NCBI GenBank assembly: GCA_038246785.1
Contig: JBBRVP010000042.1
Span: forward strand, 1-31,480
Direction of reading: 5' to 3'
Length of the DNA: 31,480 nucleotides
Source of the DNA: JBBRVP01 sp038246785
Lineage (GTDB): Bacteria; Actinomycetota; Actinomycetes; Jiangellales; Jiangellaceae
Position numbers and translations under genes: made by a program. This document shows, in pieces, positions 16,801 to 26,789 of the stretch. The notes under the pieces are model-generated. The model ran no database searches and was not told the DNA's origin. It saw nothing but the letters and a program-made list of their open reading frames with translations. The stretch's first letter is position 1. Each line of letters opens with the position of its first letter.

Positions 16801-17541
16801 GAACGGTCGGGTGAGCGGATCAGCTTCTCCGACACCCAGGTCCAACCGCGGGCGGTGATCACGTCGCCGGAGTGGTCGGGCAGCGAGACCGGTGGCCGCC
16901 GCTACTCGCCGTTCGTGGTCAACGTCGAGCGCAAGAAGCCCTGGCACACGCTCACCGGACGGATGCACTTCTTCCTCGACCACGACTGGATCGCCGAGTA
17001 CGGCGAATGGTTGCCCACCTACCGGCCGCCCCTGGACTACGTGCGGCACTTCGGCGAGCAGGGGCTGCGCGAAGAGGGGCGTCCGGAGATCACCGTGCGC
17101 TATCTCACCCCGCACTCGAAATGGTCGATCCACTCGGAGTACCAGGACAACCTGCACATGCTGCGGCTCTTCCGGGGCGGGCCGGTGATCTGGATGAGCC
17201 CGGCCGACGCCAGCAAGATCGGCGTCGCCGACAACGACTGGATCGAGGCCTACAACCGCAACGGCGTGGTCGCCTGCCGCGCGGTGGTCACCCACCGGAT
17301 GCCCGAGGGGACGGTGTTCATGTACCACGCGAAGGACCGGCACCTGATGACGCCGAGGTCGGAGGTCTCCGGCTGGCACGGCGGCGGCGACAACTCGCTG
17401 ACCCGGCTCGTCGTCAAGCCCACCCACATGATCGGTGGCTACGGCCAGCTCTCCTACGCGTTCAACTACTACGGGCCGACCGGTAACCAGCGGGACGAGA
17501 TCACCGTGATCCGTCGCCGTGCCCAGGAGGTGGAGTACTGA
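13822..17541 (+). CDS. narG: Respiratory nitrate reductase, alpha subunit (NarG)
   Basis: 1239 residues, matching membrane-bound NarG (~1240). The FS0 iron-sulfur ligands are His69, Cys73, Cys77 and Cys112 (STHGVNCTGSCSWK, then RGCPRG). The molybdenum-ligating aspartate is D238 in FYDWYADMP. The molybdopterin-guanine-dinucleotide domain continues through QTDVPES, VVVSPDYSDHTKFAD and CGCQGVNGGGWAHYVGQEK, and ends with TLTGRMHFFLDHDW and the PTGNQRDE region. It reduces nitrate to nitrite on the cytoplasmic side of the membrane with electrons from NarH. There is no twin-arginine signal, as expected for the inward-facing type. The ATG at 13822 has GAGGTG 5 bases upstream. It is the first gene of narGHJI. 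Confidence 0.98.
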   Translation: MVETTRNRGLLAPLLPAGEPVEQLLRKAQFFQPGTPTPDFRELHRSGGRDAEAFHHERWRHDKVVRSTHGVNCTGSCSWKVYVKDGIITWETQQTDYPSVGPDSPEYEPRGCPRGASFSWYTYSPARVRYPYVRGPLLEIWREARSRLDDPVLAWAEITSDPERTALYKGTRGKGGFVRSTWPEVSELIAAAHVHTIKEFGPDRVVGFSPIPAMSQVSYSAGTRFLSMIGGTILSFYDWYADMPIASPQVFGDQTDVPESGDWWNAAYLMIWGTNLPITRTPDAHFMVEARYRGQKVVVVSPDYSDHTKFADDWLACAPGTDAALAMAMGHVVLSEFFRDRQVPYFTDYVKTYTDLPFLVTLRERGDAWVPDRFLTAAELGGPAAGREHAAHETVLLDAATGEPFVPNGTLGARYGAAGEGHWNLDLGGVDPTLSLYGTHEDAVPVDLARFDVGETEGGGVVRRGVPVRRIGGQLVTTVFDLLLAQYAVPRDGLPGQWPAGYDDASQPYTPAWQEAITSVPAQAATRVAREFARTAELSHGRSMIAMGAGTNHWFHSDQIYRTFFTLTMLCGCQGVNGGGWAHYVGQEKVRPLTGFMQMAFALDWQRPTRHMTGTSFFYLHTDQWRYESFGANELASPLGRGLFRGRAFVDTLAQASRMGWTPSHPTFDRNPLALAEQAAAAGKSVNDYVVAELQAGRLRFAGEDPDDPANFPRVMTVWRANLLGSSGKGMEYFMRHLLGIDDAVRADESPEHLRPSEVTWREVAPRAKLDLVTTIDFRMTSTCTYSDIILPAATWYEKYDISTTDMHPFVHSFNPAIAPPWETRTDFDAFHTIAAVFSRLAAEHLGARTDVLAAPLAHDTADELAQPGGAVRDWKRGDCDPVPGVTMPRLVTIERDYAAVAEKMAALGPLVETLGTAVKGVSWKPAAAVDLLGRTNGLVRGGVADGRPQLTRDIHLAEAILALSGTTNGQVAVQGWKALEERTGVHLADLAEERSGERISFSDTQVQPRAVITSPEWSGSETGGRRYSPFVVNVERKKPWHTLTGRMHFFLDHDWIAEYGEWLPTYRPPLDYVRHFGEQGLREEGRPEITVRYLTPHSKWSIHSEYQDNLHMLRLFRGGPVIWMSPADASKIGVADNDWIEAYNRNGVVACRAVVTHRMPEGTVFMYHAKDRHLMTPRSEVSGWHGGGDNSLTRLVVKPTHMIGGYGQLSYAFNYYGPTGNQRDEITVIRRRAQEVEY

Positions 17542-17572
17542 TGCTGCCGAGCGACGCGTGCGGAGCGAGCCG

Positions 17573-19210
17573 ATGAGACCGATGGCCCATGTCGCCATGG
17601 TGATGAACCTGGACAAGTGCATCGGCTGCCACACCTGCACGGTGACCTGCAAGCAGGTGTGGACAAACCGGCCGGGCACCGAGTACGTCTACTTCAACAA
17701 CGTCGAGACCAAGCCCGGCGTCGGCTACCCGAAGCGCTACGAGGACCAGGAGCAGTGGCACGGCGGCTGGACCCTGGATCGCAAGGGGCGGCTGCAGCTC
17801 AAGGCGGGTAGCCGGCTGCGCAGGCTGCTGTCGATCTTCTACAACCCCGACCTGCCGACGATCGACGACTACGGGGACCCCTGGACCTACGACTACCAGC
17901 GGGTCCTCGACGCACCCCTGGGCACGCCCAACCCGACCGCACACTCGATCTCGGCGCTCACCGGCCGCGACATGACGGTGAGATGGGGCAGCAACTTCGA
18001 CGACGACCTCGCCGGCGCCCCCGAGATCGCCGTGGCCGACCCCAACCTGGCCGGCCTGGAAGAGCGGGTCCGGATGGAGTTCGAGCAGGTGTTCATGTTC
18101 TACCTGCCGCGCATCTGCGAGCACTGCCTCAACCCGTCCTGCGTCGCGTCCTGCCCCTCCGGAGCGATGTACAAGCGCGCGGAGGACGGCATCGTCCTGG
18201 TCGACCAGGACCGCTGCCGCGGCTGGCGGTTCTGCGTGTCCGGGTGCCCGTACAAGAAGGTCTACTTCAACCACCGCACCGGCAAGGCCGAGAAGTGCAC
18301 GTTCTGCTTCCCGCGGATCGAAGCCGGCCAGCCCACGGTGTGCTCGGAGACCTGCGTCGGCCGGCTGCGCTACCTCGGCCTGTTCCTCTACGACGCCGAC
18401 AAGGTGCTCGACGCCGCCGCCACCCCTGACGAGCAGGGCCTCTACGAGGCCCAGCTCGGCGTCTTCCTCGACCCGCACGATCCTGCTGTGCAGGCCGCCG
18501 CCGCGCGCGACGGCATCCCGCACGACTGGATCCAGGCGGCACAGCGCTCCCCGGTCTACGAGCTCGCGGTGCGGCACCGGGTCGCACTGCCACTGCACCC
18601 GGAGTACCGCACGCTGCCGATGGTGTGGTACATCCCGCCGCTGTCCCCGGTGTCCGACGTCGTGCACGCCGCCGGCTACGACGCCGACAAGCCGGACAAC
18701 GTGTTCGCCACGATCGACGCGCTGCGCATCCCCATCGACTACCTGGCCAACCTGTTCACCGCCGGCGACGGCGAGATCGTGCGAACGGTGCTGCGCAAGC
18801 TCGCCACGGTCCGCGCCATCCAGCGCGCCGGGCAGCTCGGCCTCGACCTGGACGAGAACCTGCCGGCTTCCGTCGGCGCGACGCCTGCGGACCTGGACGA
18901 CCTGTACCGGCTGCTGGCAATTGCCAAGTACGAGGACCGCTACGTCGTCCCGCCCGCGCACGCCGAGGAGGCCGGGCGGCTGATGGGCCAGCACGAGCAG
19001 CTGTTCTGCAGCCTGGACACCGAGGGCGGACCGGGGATGGGCGGCACCGGCCCGCACGGCATCCAGAGCTTCCGCCCTGCGACGCGACCCGGCGAGGCGG
19101 CCACCAGCCAGACGTTCGAGGACGGCGACGGGAAGGTCCGGTTCAACCTGCTCGGCTGGGACGGCAGGGGCAGTGCCGCGAACCTGTTCCCCGAGCGGGG
19201 CACGTCGTGA
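17573..19210 (+). CDS. narH: Respiratory nitrate reductase, beta subunit (NarH)
   Basis: 545 residues. There are four cysteine clusters. The first is C16, C19, C22, C26 in CIGCHTCTVTCK. The second is CEHCLNPSCVASCP. In the third, CRGWRFCVSGCP, tryptophan replaces the second cysteine, as in the [3Fe-4S] cluster of known NarH. The fourth is CTFCF...CSETCVGR. They form the electron wire from the b-haems of NarI to FS0 and molybdenum in NarG. The ATG at 17573 is chosen for the GGAG at 17562-17565; an in-frame ATG at 17582 is the alternative. It starts 31 bases after narG, and its stop overlaps the narJ start (GTGA). Confidence 0.97.
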   Translation: MRPMAHVAMVMNLDKCIGCHTCTVTCKQVWTNRPGTEYVYFNNVETKPGVGYPKRYEDQEQWHGGWTLDRKGRLQLKAGSRLRRLLSIFYNPDLPTIDDYGDPWTYDYQRVLDAPLGTPNPTAHSISALTGRDMTVRWGSNFDDDLAGAPEIAVADPNLAGLEERVRMEFEQVFMFYLPRICEHCLNPSCVASCPSGAMYKRAEDGIVLVDQDRCRGWRFCVSGCPYKKVYFNHRTGKAEKCTFCFPRIEAGQPTVCSETCVGRLRYLGLFLYDADKVLDAAATPDEQGLYEAQLGVFLDPHDPAVQAAAARDGIPHDWIQAAQRSPVYELAVRHRVALPLHPEYRTLPMVWYIPPLSPVSDVVHAAGYDADKPDNVFATIDALRIPIDYLANLFTAGDGEIVRTVLRKLATVRAIQRAGQLGLDLDENLPASVGATPADLDDLYRLLAIAKYEDRYVVPPAHAEEAGRLMGQHEQLFCSLDTEGGPGMGGTGPHGIQSFRPATRPGEAATSQTFEDGDGKVRFNLLGWDGRGSAANLFPERGTS

Positions 19211-19839
19211 GCGAGCACCGGAGCGACCGGCGGGGCGCCTACAAGCTGGCCTCGGTGCTGCTGCAGTACCCCACACTCGCCCTGTTCGACGGGCTGGACG
19301 CCCTCGACGCCGCGGCCGCGGCGTCGCCGCGGCCCGGACGCACCGACTTCACCCGCTTCCTGGGCTGGTTGCGGACCACGCCGCAGATCGAGGTGGCCCA
19401 GCATTACGTGGAAACCTTCGACCTGCGCCGGCGCTGCGCCCTGTACCTCACCTATTACCGGTCCGGCGACACGCGGAAGCGCGGGATGTCGTTGCTCGCA
19501 TTCAAGACGGCCTACCGGGTCGCCGGCCTGGACCCTTGCGAGGAGGAGCTTCCCGACTACCTGCCGCTGGTGCTCGACTTCGCAGCGCTGTCCCCGCGCG
19601 GGGAGGAGCTGCTGAGATCGCACCGGGGCGACCTCGAGCTGCTTCGCCGGGCGCTGGCTGACACCGCCAGCCCGTACGCCGCCGTCGTCGGCGCGGTCGC
19701 CGCCCAGCTGCCGGGTCTGGGCCGACGCGAGCTCGCCCAGGTGGCGCGGGCCTGGACCGCCGGCCCCCCCAGCGAGGAGGTGGGGCTCGAGCCGTTCGCG
19801 CCACCGGAGTACCTCACCGGAGAGGCGGCACGGCGATGA
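19207..19839 (+). CDS. narJ: Nitrate reductase maturation chaperone (NarJ)
   Basis: 210 residues, mostly helical. It has the NarJ/TorD-type core: ASVLLQYPTLALFDGL at the N-terminus, then HYVETFDLRRRCALYLTYY and DTRKRGMSLLAFK, which are hallmark NarJ motifs, and a DYLPLVLDFAA helix. It binds the NarG N-terminus and allows cofactor insertion and membrane docking; it is not part of the mature enzyme. The GTG start overlaps the narH stop by 4 bases (GTGA), and the stop overlaps narI by 4 bases (ATGA), which indicates translational coupling. Confidence 0.95.
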   Translation: MSEHRSDRRGAYKLASVLLQYPTLALFDGLDALDAAAAASPRPGRTDFTRFLGWLRTTPQIEVAQHYVETFDLRRRCALYLTYYRSGDTRKRGMSLLAFKTAYRVAGLDPCEEELPDYLPLVLDFAALSPRGEELLRSHRGDLELLRRALADTASPYAAVVGAVAAQLPGLGRRELAQVARAWTAGPPSEEVGLEPFAPPEYLTGEAARR

Positions 19840-20576
19840 GCGGTGCGTGGGCCTACTTCTGGTGGGTGATCCTGCCGTACGTCGCGATGGCCGTGTTCGT
19901 GGTCGGGCACGTCTGGCGGTGGCGCTACGACCAGTACGGCTGGACCAGCTACTCCACCCAGCTGCAGGAGCGAAGGTGGCTGAAGTGGGGGGCACCGCTG
20001 TTCCACTACGGTGCGTTCGCCGCGATCGCGGGGCACGTGATCGGCATCCTCATCCCCAAGCAGTGGGTCGACGCGATCGGCGTGAACGAGCACGTGTACC
20101 ACCTGTTCTCCGCGACTGCCGGCCTGCTCGCCGCGGCACTGGTGATCATCGGGATGGGGATCCTGGCCACGCGGCGGATGCTCGTGCCGCGGGTGAAGGC
20201 TACGACCAGCCCGGTCGACTGGGTGGCGCTGGTGCTGTTGGGGATCATGGTCGTCCTGGGTATCGCGGCCACGGCGTCCAACGCGCCGGGCGGGCACGAG
20301 TACCGCGAGACCATCTCGGTGTGGTTCCGCAGCCTGTTCACCGGGAGCGCCGATGTGTCAGTCGCCGAACAGGCACCGGTGATCTTCCAAGTGCATGCGA
20401 TCGCGGCCTGGCTGCTGTTCCTGGTGTGGCCGTTCACCCGGCTGGTCCACGCGTGGAGCTACCCGCTGTGGTACCTGTGGCGCCCCTTCGTCGTCTACCG
20501 CGACCGGCAGGCGCACGCGCCCGCCGAGCCGGGGACCGGCGGCCGCAAGTGGCGCAAGATCGGCGCCCCCTACTGA
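19836..20576 (+). CDS. narI: Respiratory nitrate reductase, gamma subunit (NarI), b-type cytochrome
   Basis: 246 residues with about five transmembrane helices. Likely haem ligands come in two pairs: the histidines of PLFHYGAFAAIAGHVIG in helix II and those of FQVHAIAAWLLFLVWPFTRLVHAWS in helix V. This is the four-histidine arrangement of di-haem NarI. It oxidises menaquinol at the outer face and passes electrons to NarH. The N-terminal segment WAYFWWVILPYVAMAVFVVGHVWRWRYDQ also fits the family. The ATG overlaps the narJ stop. There is a 62-base gap to the next gene. Confidence 0.97.
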   Translation: MSGAWAYFWWVILPYVAMAVFVVGHVWRWRYDQYGWTSYSTQLQERRWLKWGAPLFHYGAFAAIAGHVIGILIPKQWVDAIGVNEHVYHLFSATAGLLAAALVIIGMGILATRRMLVPRVKATTSPVDWVALVLLGIMVVLGIAATASNAPGGHEYRETISVWFRSLFTGSADVSVAEQAPVIFQVHAIAAWLLFLVWPFTRLVHAWSYPLWYLWRPFVVYRDRQAHAPAEPGTGGRKWRKIGAPY

Positions 20577-20638
20577 GCGGTGCCGTTGTCTGATGCCGTT
20601 GTCCGACCCGTCCGTGACCCACAGACAAGGAGCAGGAG

Positions 20639-21082
20639 ATGGCGATCGCCGAGCGTACCGGATCGACTACCTGGGAGGGCTCGCTGGCGCGCGGCTCCGG
20701 CACCACGACGTCGGGCAGCGGCGCGTTGGGCCGGCTGCCGGTGACCTGGGCCTCGCGCACCGAGGAGCCCGGGGGCAAGACCAGCCCGGAGGAGCTGGCG
20801 GCGGCCGCCCACTCCGCGTGCTTCGCGCAGGCCCTCTCATTGAAGCTCGCCGAGAACGGCACGCCTCCGGAGCGGCTGAACGTCGATGCGACCCTCACCC
20901 TGGACGAGGTCGACGGCAGGCCGACCGTGGTGTCTTCGGCCCTTCAGGTCAGCGCCCGGGTCCCCGGCATGGACACCGCGACGTTCGACCGGTCCATCAC
21001 CGAGACCACGGAGTTCTGCCCGATCTCTCGACTGTTCGCGGGTGCGCGGATCACCGTCGACGCCACCCTCGAGGACGCCTGA
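20639..21082 (+). CDS. OsmC/Ohr-family protein
   Basis: 147 residues with the OsmC fold. Two conserved cysteines are seen: C61 in AAAAHSACFAQALS and C127 in TEFCPISRLF. In this family they form the thiol pair that reduces organic hydroperoxides or protects against related stress. The N-terminal TTWEGSLARGSGTTT and the LPVTWASRTEEPGGKTSPEEL stretch match the OsmC rather than the Ohr subgroup. AAGGAG at 20628-20633 gives a good Shine-Dalgarno 5 bases before the ATG. It follows narI by 62 bases on the same strand and may be read from the nar transcript. Confidence 0.88.
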   Translation: MAIAERTGSTTWEGSLARGSGTTTSGSGALGRLPVTWASRTEEPGGKTSPEELAAAAHSACFAQALSLKLAENGTPPERLNVDATLTLDEVDGRPTVVSSALQVSARVPGMDTATFDRSITETTEFCPISRLFAGARITVDATLEDA

Positions 21083-21186
21083 CGGTACGCGGTTCCTGAA
21101 CGCACGTGTCGCGTGTGACCTGCCCTTCCGGGTGGACCATGGACGTCGTCACTGGGCGACGGTTCGTACGACGGGGAGGTTGATCG

Positions 21187-22272
21187 GTGCCCGCCCCCGA
21201 AACGACCAGTCCACCGGGTCAGGTCGGCGTGGCTGTCCGCGAGGCGGTCCGTACGCTGGCCCCCGGCTACTTCGCACTGGTGATGGCCACCGGCATCCTG
21301 TCGGTCGGGCTGGAGATCCGGGGCCTGACGGCCGCGTCGGTGGTGATGCTCTGCATTGCCGGCCTGGCCTACGCGACGCTGCTGGTCCTCACGGTGTGGC
21401 GGCTGTGGTCATACCCCGATGCGGTGCGAAAGGACCTCACGGACCCGGCACGCGCCTTCGGGTTCTTCACCTTCGTCGCCGGGACCGACGTGGTGGGGAC
21501 CGCTCTGGTCGCCCATGGGCACCTGACGCCGGCACTGGCCATGCTCACGGTGGGGTGCCTGAGCTGGATCGGGCTGGGCTACCTCGTGCCCTGGACGGCG
21601 GTGCTGGGCCGGGCGCAGCGCCCGGTCCTGGCCGGAGCCAACGGCACCTGGTTCATCTGGGTAGTAGCCAGCCAGTCCGTCGCCGTGCTGTCCGCCTCCC
21701 TGCAACCACGGGTCGGCGCCGGGCAACGAGAGCTGGCGGTGATCGCCGTGCTGGCCTGGTCGGTCGGAGCATTTCTCTACGGCGCCGTCGGCGTGTTCGT
21801 CGCCTTGCGGCTGATGCTCTACGACGTGTCCCCCCGTGACCTCACCCCGCCCTACTTCGTCGCCATGGGTGCGACCGCCATCACGGTCCTGGCCGGCGCG
21901 CGGATCGTGGAGATGGCCGAGGCACCGATGGTCGACGTGACCCGAGGGCTGATCGCGGGGACGTCCGTGGCCTTCTGGGCCTTCGGCACCTGGCTCATCC
22001 CGGTCCTGCTCGCCGCGGGGTGGTGGCGCCACGTCACCCACCGCCTCCCCCTGAGGTACGAGGCCACGCTGTGGAGCATCATGTTCCCGCTGGGCATGTA
22101 CGCCGTCGGCAGCCACTACCTCGGCCACGCCGACCACCTGCCGATCGTCAGCGGTGTCGGCGCGACGGAGATCTGGGTCGCACTCGCGGCGTGGACGGTG
22201 ACGTTCGTGGCCATGCTGCGCCACCTCGACCGCACCCTGCTGCGGCGCTCGGCGGTCCCTGCCGGGCGCTGA
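21187..22272 (+). CDS. TDT/SLAC1-family anion channel or transporter (TehA-like)
   Basis: 361 residues with about ten hydrophobic helices. The first begins LAPGYFALVMATGILSVGLE, the usual opening of the TehA/Mae1/SLAC1 superfamily. FGFFTFVAGTDVVGT and the late LWSIMFPLGMYAVGS block also fit. Members are annotated as tellurite-resistance or C4-dicarboxylate transporters; the plant relative SLAC1 conducts chloride and nitrate. The GTG at 21187 has GGGAGG a few bases upstream. It lies 104 bases after osmC, downstream of narGHJI, in a locus without narK, so a nitrate/nitrite role is possible but not shown. It is convergent with sdhB. Confidence 0.85.
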   Translation: MPAPETTSPPGQVGVAVREAVRTLAPGYFALVMATGILSVGLEIRGLTAASVVMLCIAGLAYATLLVLTVWRLWSYPDAVRKDLTDPARAFGFFTFVAGTDVVGTALVAHGHLTPALAMLTVGCLSWIGLGYLVPWTAVLGRAQRPVLAGANGTWFIWVVASQSVAVLSASLQPRVGAGQRELAVIAVLAWSVGAFLYGAVGVFVALRLMLYDVSPRDLTPPYFVAMGATAITVLAGARIVEMAEAPMVDVTRGLIAGTSVAFWAFGTWLIPVLLAAGWWRHVTHRLPLRYEATLWSIMFPLGMYAVGSHYLGHADHLPIVSGVGATEIWVALAAWTVTFVAMLRHLDRTLLRRSAVPAGR

Positions 22273-22416
22273 CGCGCCGGTGTGGCCCGGCCTTACCCAG
22301 GCACCGTGGCGCTCGTCGAGCTGGGCCAGCAACGGGATCGGATCACGTGGCACGACGAGCAGGAGGGACCGCCCACCGGTGAGGTCTCGGCGGTTCGGCG
22401 TCGCAGTTGGCCGTGG

Positions 22417-23162
22417 TCAGTCTTGGCCGTGGACCAGTGCGCTGAGTACGTCCTTGTGGTAGCGCGAGATGACGCTGAGCTGGATGCCCTTGGGGCAGAC
22501 GGCGGTGCACTCCCCGATCTGGGTGCAACCGCCGAAGCCTTCCGCGTCGTGCTGGTCGATCATGGCAAGGGCGCGCGTGTTGCGCTCGGGCTGACCCTGG
22601 GGAAGGTCGCCCAGGTGGGTGACCTTCGCGCCAAGGAACAGCGCTGCCGAGCCGTTGGGACACGCGGCGACGCATGCTCCGCAGCCGATGCAGGTCGCTG
22701 CTTCGAACGCGTCGTCGGCGCTGGTCTTGGGCACGAGTACGGCGTGGGCGTCGGGCGCCGCTCCCGTTGGCGCGCTGATGAAGCCGCCAGCCTGGATGAT
22801 CCGGTCGAATGCCGCTCGGTCGACGACGAGGTCCTTGATCACGGGGAACGGCTCGGCCCGCCACGGCTCGACGTCGATCACGTCACCGTCGGTGAAGCTG
22901 CGCATGTGCAGCTGGCAGGTCGCGACGAGGGCCTGCGGTCCGTGCGCGACTCCGTTGATGACCAGGCCGCAGGCGCCGCAGATGCCCTCGCGGCAGTCGC
23001 TGTCGAACGCGATCGGGTCCGCGCCGTCCAGCGTGAGCTGTTCGTTCAGCATGTCGAGCATCTCCAGGAAGGACATGTCCGCTGAGATGTCCACGACGTG
23101 ATAGGTGACCATGCGCCCGGGGGTGTGTCGATCCTGTTGGCGCCACACCCGCAACGTGACGT

Positions 23163-23166
<4 letters not shown>
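22417..23166 (-). CDS. sdhB: Succinate dehydrogenase / fumarate reductase iron-sulfur subunit
   Basis: 249 residues. The N-terminal [2Fe-2S] ligands are C58, C63, C66 and C84 (CREGICGACG, then ATCQ). The [4Fe-4S] ligands are C159, C162, C165 and C169 (CIGCGACVAACP). The [3Fe-4S] cysteines are C214, C220 and C224 (CTQIGECTAVCP). It carries electrons between the flavoprotein and the haem b subunit. The GTG start overlaps the sdhA stop by 4 bases. It is the last gene of the minus-strand operon and ends 144 bases from the convergent TDT gene. That gap holds no gene and only a weak 8-bp inverted repeat. Confidence 0.95.
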
Positions 23167-25123
<1,957 letters not shown>

Positions 25124-25127
<4 letters not shown>

Positions 25128-25861
25128 GGCTGGCCCACCCATCCGAAGAGCACCCAGAACGGCGGCACCAGGAACCCGATCGTGATCAGGAGCGCGACCA
25201 CGACGGCGACGATGTTGAGGTGGCGACGGCGCCGGATGCTGGTGTTGGCGCCCAACGTCGCGAACGCGCTCCAGAACCCGTGCCGCAGGTGGAGCCCGAC
25301 GGCGATCACGGCGATCGTGTAGCTCAGGACGACCCACCAGATCCCGAAACCGTTGACGAGCCGCACGTAGGGGCTCGATGAGGCCCCACCGGGATGGATC
25401 ACGTTGTCCGCGCTCAAGTGCAGCACGTGATAGATGACGAACAGCGCCACCGTGATCCCACCCCAGCGCATCGTGAACGACGCGTAGGTCCGCTGCACAC
25501 CACCGCGTGCTCGGGTGCTCTGGTAGCGCCAGCCACCGCGACCCGCGGTCGCCCTGCGGGCCCGCGCCCACAGCGTCGCCGCGGCATAGACGTGGGCCAG
25601 GACGCTCGCGATCAGCACCACCCGGATGATCCAGAGAGCACTGCCGCGAGGCAGGAACGGCTCACCCATCGTGCGGAGATGGACGGCGTAGCCGTCGAAG
25701 GCCACCGGACCCGAGAAGACCTTGAGATTGCCGTACATGTGAGCCAGCAGGAACAGCACCATGATCAGGCCGGAGATCGCCATGGTCGCCTTGAGCGCCA
25801 CGGTGGAGCGCAGAGCCGCCGCTCGACGTTGACCAGGTGTCGGCGAACGGGCCGTCGTCAC
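25124..25861 (-). CDS. sdhC: Succinate dehydrogenase cytochrome b558 subunit
   Basis: 245 residues with five predicted transmembrane helices. Histidines suited as haem ligands lie in LLAHMYGNLK, VLAHVYAA, IYHVLHLS and GLHLRHGFWSAF. This matches the single-polypeptide di-haem cytochrome b558 family of Bacillus-type succinate:menaquinone oxidoreductases, which have no SdhD; none is present here. The GTG at 25861 overlaps the stop of the upstream whiB gene by 4 bases, which supports this start and translational coupling. A longer frame up to 26029 lies inside whiB and is not credible. Confidence 0.93.
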
Positions 25862-26136
25862 CTGTCGCACACCGCACCGCATTCTGCATCGCGAGACAGC
25901 GGGGAGTGCGGGCCGTAGAACCGCAAGACGCGGCGCTCGTCCGCGCTGAGGCCACCCCACACGCCGGCGTCTTGACCGGTCTCCAAGGCGAAGCTCAAGC
26001 ATGCGGCGACGACCGGGCAGCGCTCGCACACCGCCTTGGCCGCCTCGAGCTGCACCAAGGCGGGGCCGGCGCTACCGATCGGGAAGAACAGCTCCGGATC
26101 TTCGCCTACGCACGCAGCGCGCGCCCCCCAGTCCAT
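25858..26136 (-). CDS. WhiB-family iron-sulfur regulator, first gene of the sdh operon
   Basis: 92 residues, usual size for a WhiB protein. The four cluster ligands are C9 (RAAC), C37 and C40 (CERC) and C46 (AAC). The turn motif GVWGG lies at 58-62, followed by basic residues (DERRVLR). WhiB proteins hold an O2/NO-sensitive [4Fe-4S] cluster and act with the principal sigma factor. Two further cysteines, C86 and C90, lie in the C-terminal tail. Which Wbl class it belongs to is unclear. The ATG at 26136 gives the normal start MDW; in-frame starts upstream to 26289 would add a Gly/Ala-rich leader. Its stop overlaps the sdhC GTG by 4 bases, so regulator and enzyme are translated together. Confidence 0.9.
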   Translation of the reverse strand: MDWGARAACVGEDPELFFPIGSAGPALVQLEAAKAVCERCPVVAACLSFALETGQDAGVWGGLSADERRVLRFYGPHSPLSRDAECGAVCDR

Positions 26137-26502
26137 CACCCTGACCTGTGCAGGCGCCTCAGGGCCGGTGCCAGGGCCTGACCCCGGCAGGTGGGCTGCG
26201 GCCGCGGCGACCCCGGTCGCGCCCGCCACCGAGCCGGTGCGGGTGCAGTCGTGAGCGTTTCTCCCGAGCATACCCGTATTTACCAACATGCTGCTGCCAA
26301 AAGCAAGTGCGGGCGGACGTTCCGGATGAACGAAGTCGGCGCTGCTCGCCGAGCATCCGTGACGGCAACGTCAACGTCGGCGTCACCTCCCACCTCCCTG
26401 CCCTCGACGCAGGCCACGGCCGGCAGGTCACTTCCCAGCAGGCCCGGCCGCTGATGCCCACCCGGACCGTCCTGGCCTCCGACAACCTCGGCCTGAGCAA
26501 GG
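26137..26502. other. Divergent intergenic region, whiB-sdhCAB / vapBC
   Basis: No credible gene is seen in either direction. A locally AT-rich patch at about 26266-26300 contains minus-strand TATGCT (26272-26267), a possible -10 box for the whiB-sdh operon that would give a leader of about 125 bases. ATACCCGTAT at 26270-26279 is a small imperfect dyad next to it. No -35 is clear. Confidence 0.3.
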
Positions 26503-26528
26503 GACATCATGTGGTGTATTGTGATGTC
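26503..26528. promoter_or_regulatory. Probable VapB(C) operator: inverted repeat over the vapB -10
   Basis: GACATCA (26503-26509) and TGATGTC (26522-26528) form a perfect 7-bp inverted repeat with 12 bases between. The right arm ends at the base before the vapB GTG, and the -10 box TATTGT (26517-26522) lies mostly in the spacer. RHH antitoxins usually repress their own promoter through such dyads. Confidence 0.55.
26517..26522 (+). promoter_or_regulatory. -10 box of a leaderless promoter (vapBC)
   Basis: TATTGT fits TANNNT and ends 6 bases before the GTG at 26529. It supports this GTG over the in-frame GTGs at 26511 and 26514. Confidence 0.55.
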
Positions 26529-26789
26529 GTGGGACGAACGCAGGTGTACCTCGGTGAAGTCGAGATCGAAATACTCGACCGGGTTGCGCGGGCGACTGGA
26601 GCGTCCCGCTCCGAACTGATCCGCCGTGCGGTGCGCCACACCTTCGGCGAGTCGACGGCGGCCGAGAGACGCCGCGCCCTCGCCGCGAGCGCGGGCTCCT
26701 GGAGCGGCCGACGCCTCACGGGCGCGGACTACGTCGACGCACTCCGCGGCGATCTGAACGAACGGTTGCGCCGGACCGGCGTCGGGTGA
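26529..26789 (+). CDS. vapB: Ribbon-helix-helix antitoxin, VapB type
   Basis: 86 residues. The N-terminal GRTQVYLGEVEIEILDRVARATGASRSELIRRAVRH is a canonical CopG/RHH DNA-binding unit: a short beta strand (about 3-8) followed by two helices with the SRSELIRRA second helix. The C-terminal part (GSWSGRRLTGADYVDALRGDL) should wrap the toxin. The GTG at 26529 starts right at the RHH strand, and the -10 box is 6 bases upstream. The stop overlaps the toxin start by 4 bases (GTGA). It should neutralise the PIN toxin and repress the operon through the 26503-26528 dyad. Confidence 0.85.
   Translation: MGRTQVYLGEVEIEILDRVARATGASRSELIRRAVRHTFGESTAAERRRALAASAGSWSGRRLTGADYVDALRGDLNERLRRTGVG

Noticed and set aside
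14599..17679. A 1026-codon open frame antisense to narG and the start of narH
   Set aside because: In DNA this GC-rich, real genes create long stop-free antisense frames. Its translation is low-complexity (G/R/V/D/H-rich), with no domain, and narG is unambiguous.
22280..22416. A hairpin terminator between the TDT and sdhB genes
   Set aside because: Only an 8-bp stem (GCTCGTCG/CGACGAGC) with a ~32-base loop was found, too weak in this base composition.
22282..23085. A 267-codon plus-strand frame over the sdhB gene
   Set aside because: It overlaps all the Fe-S motifs of sdhB in antisense and has no own domain.
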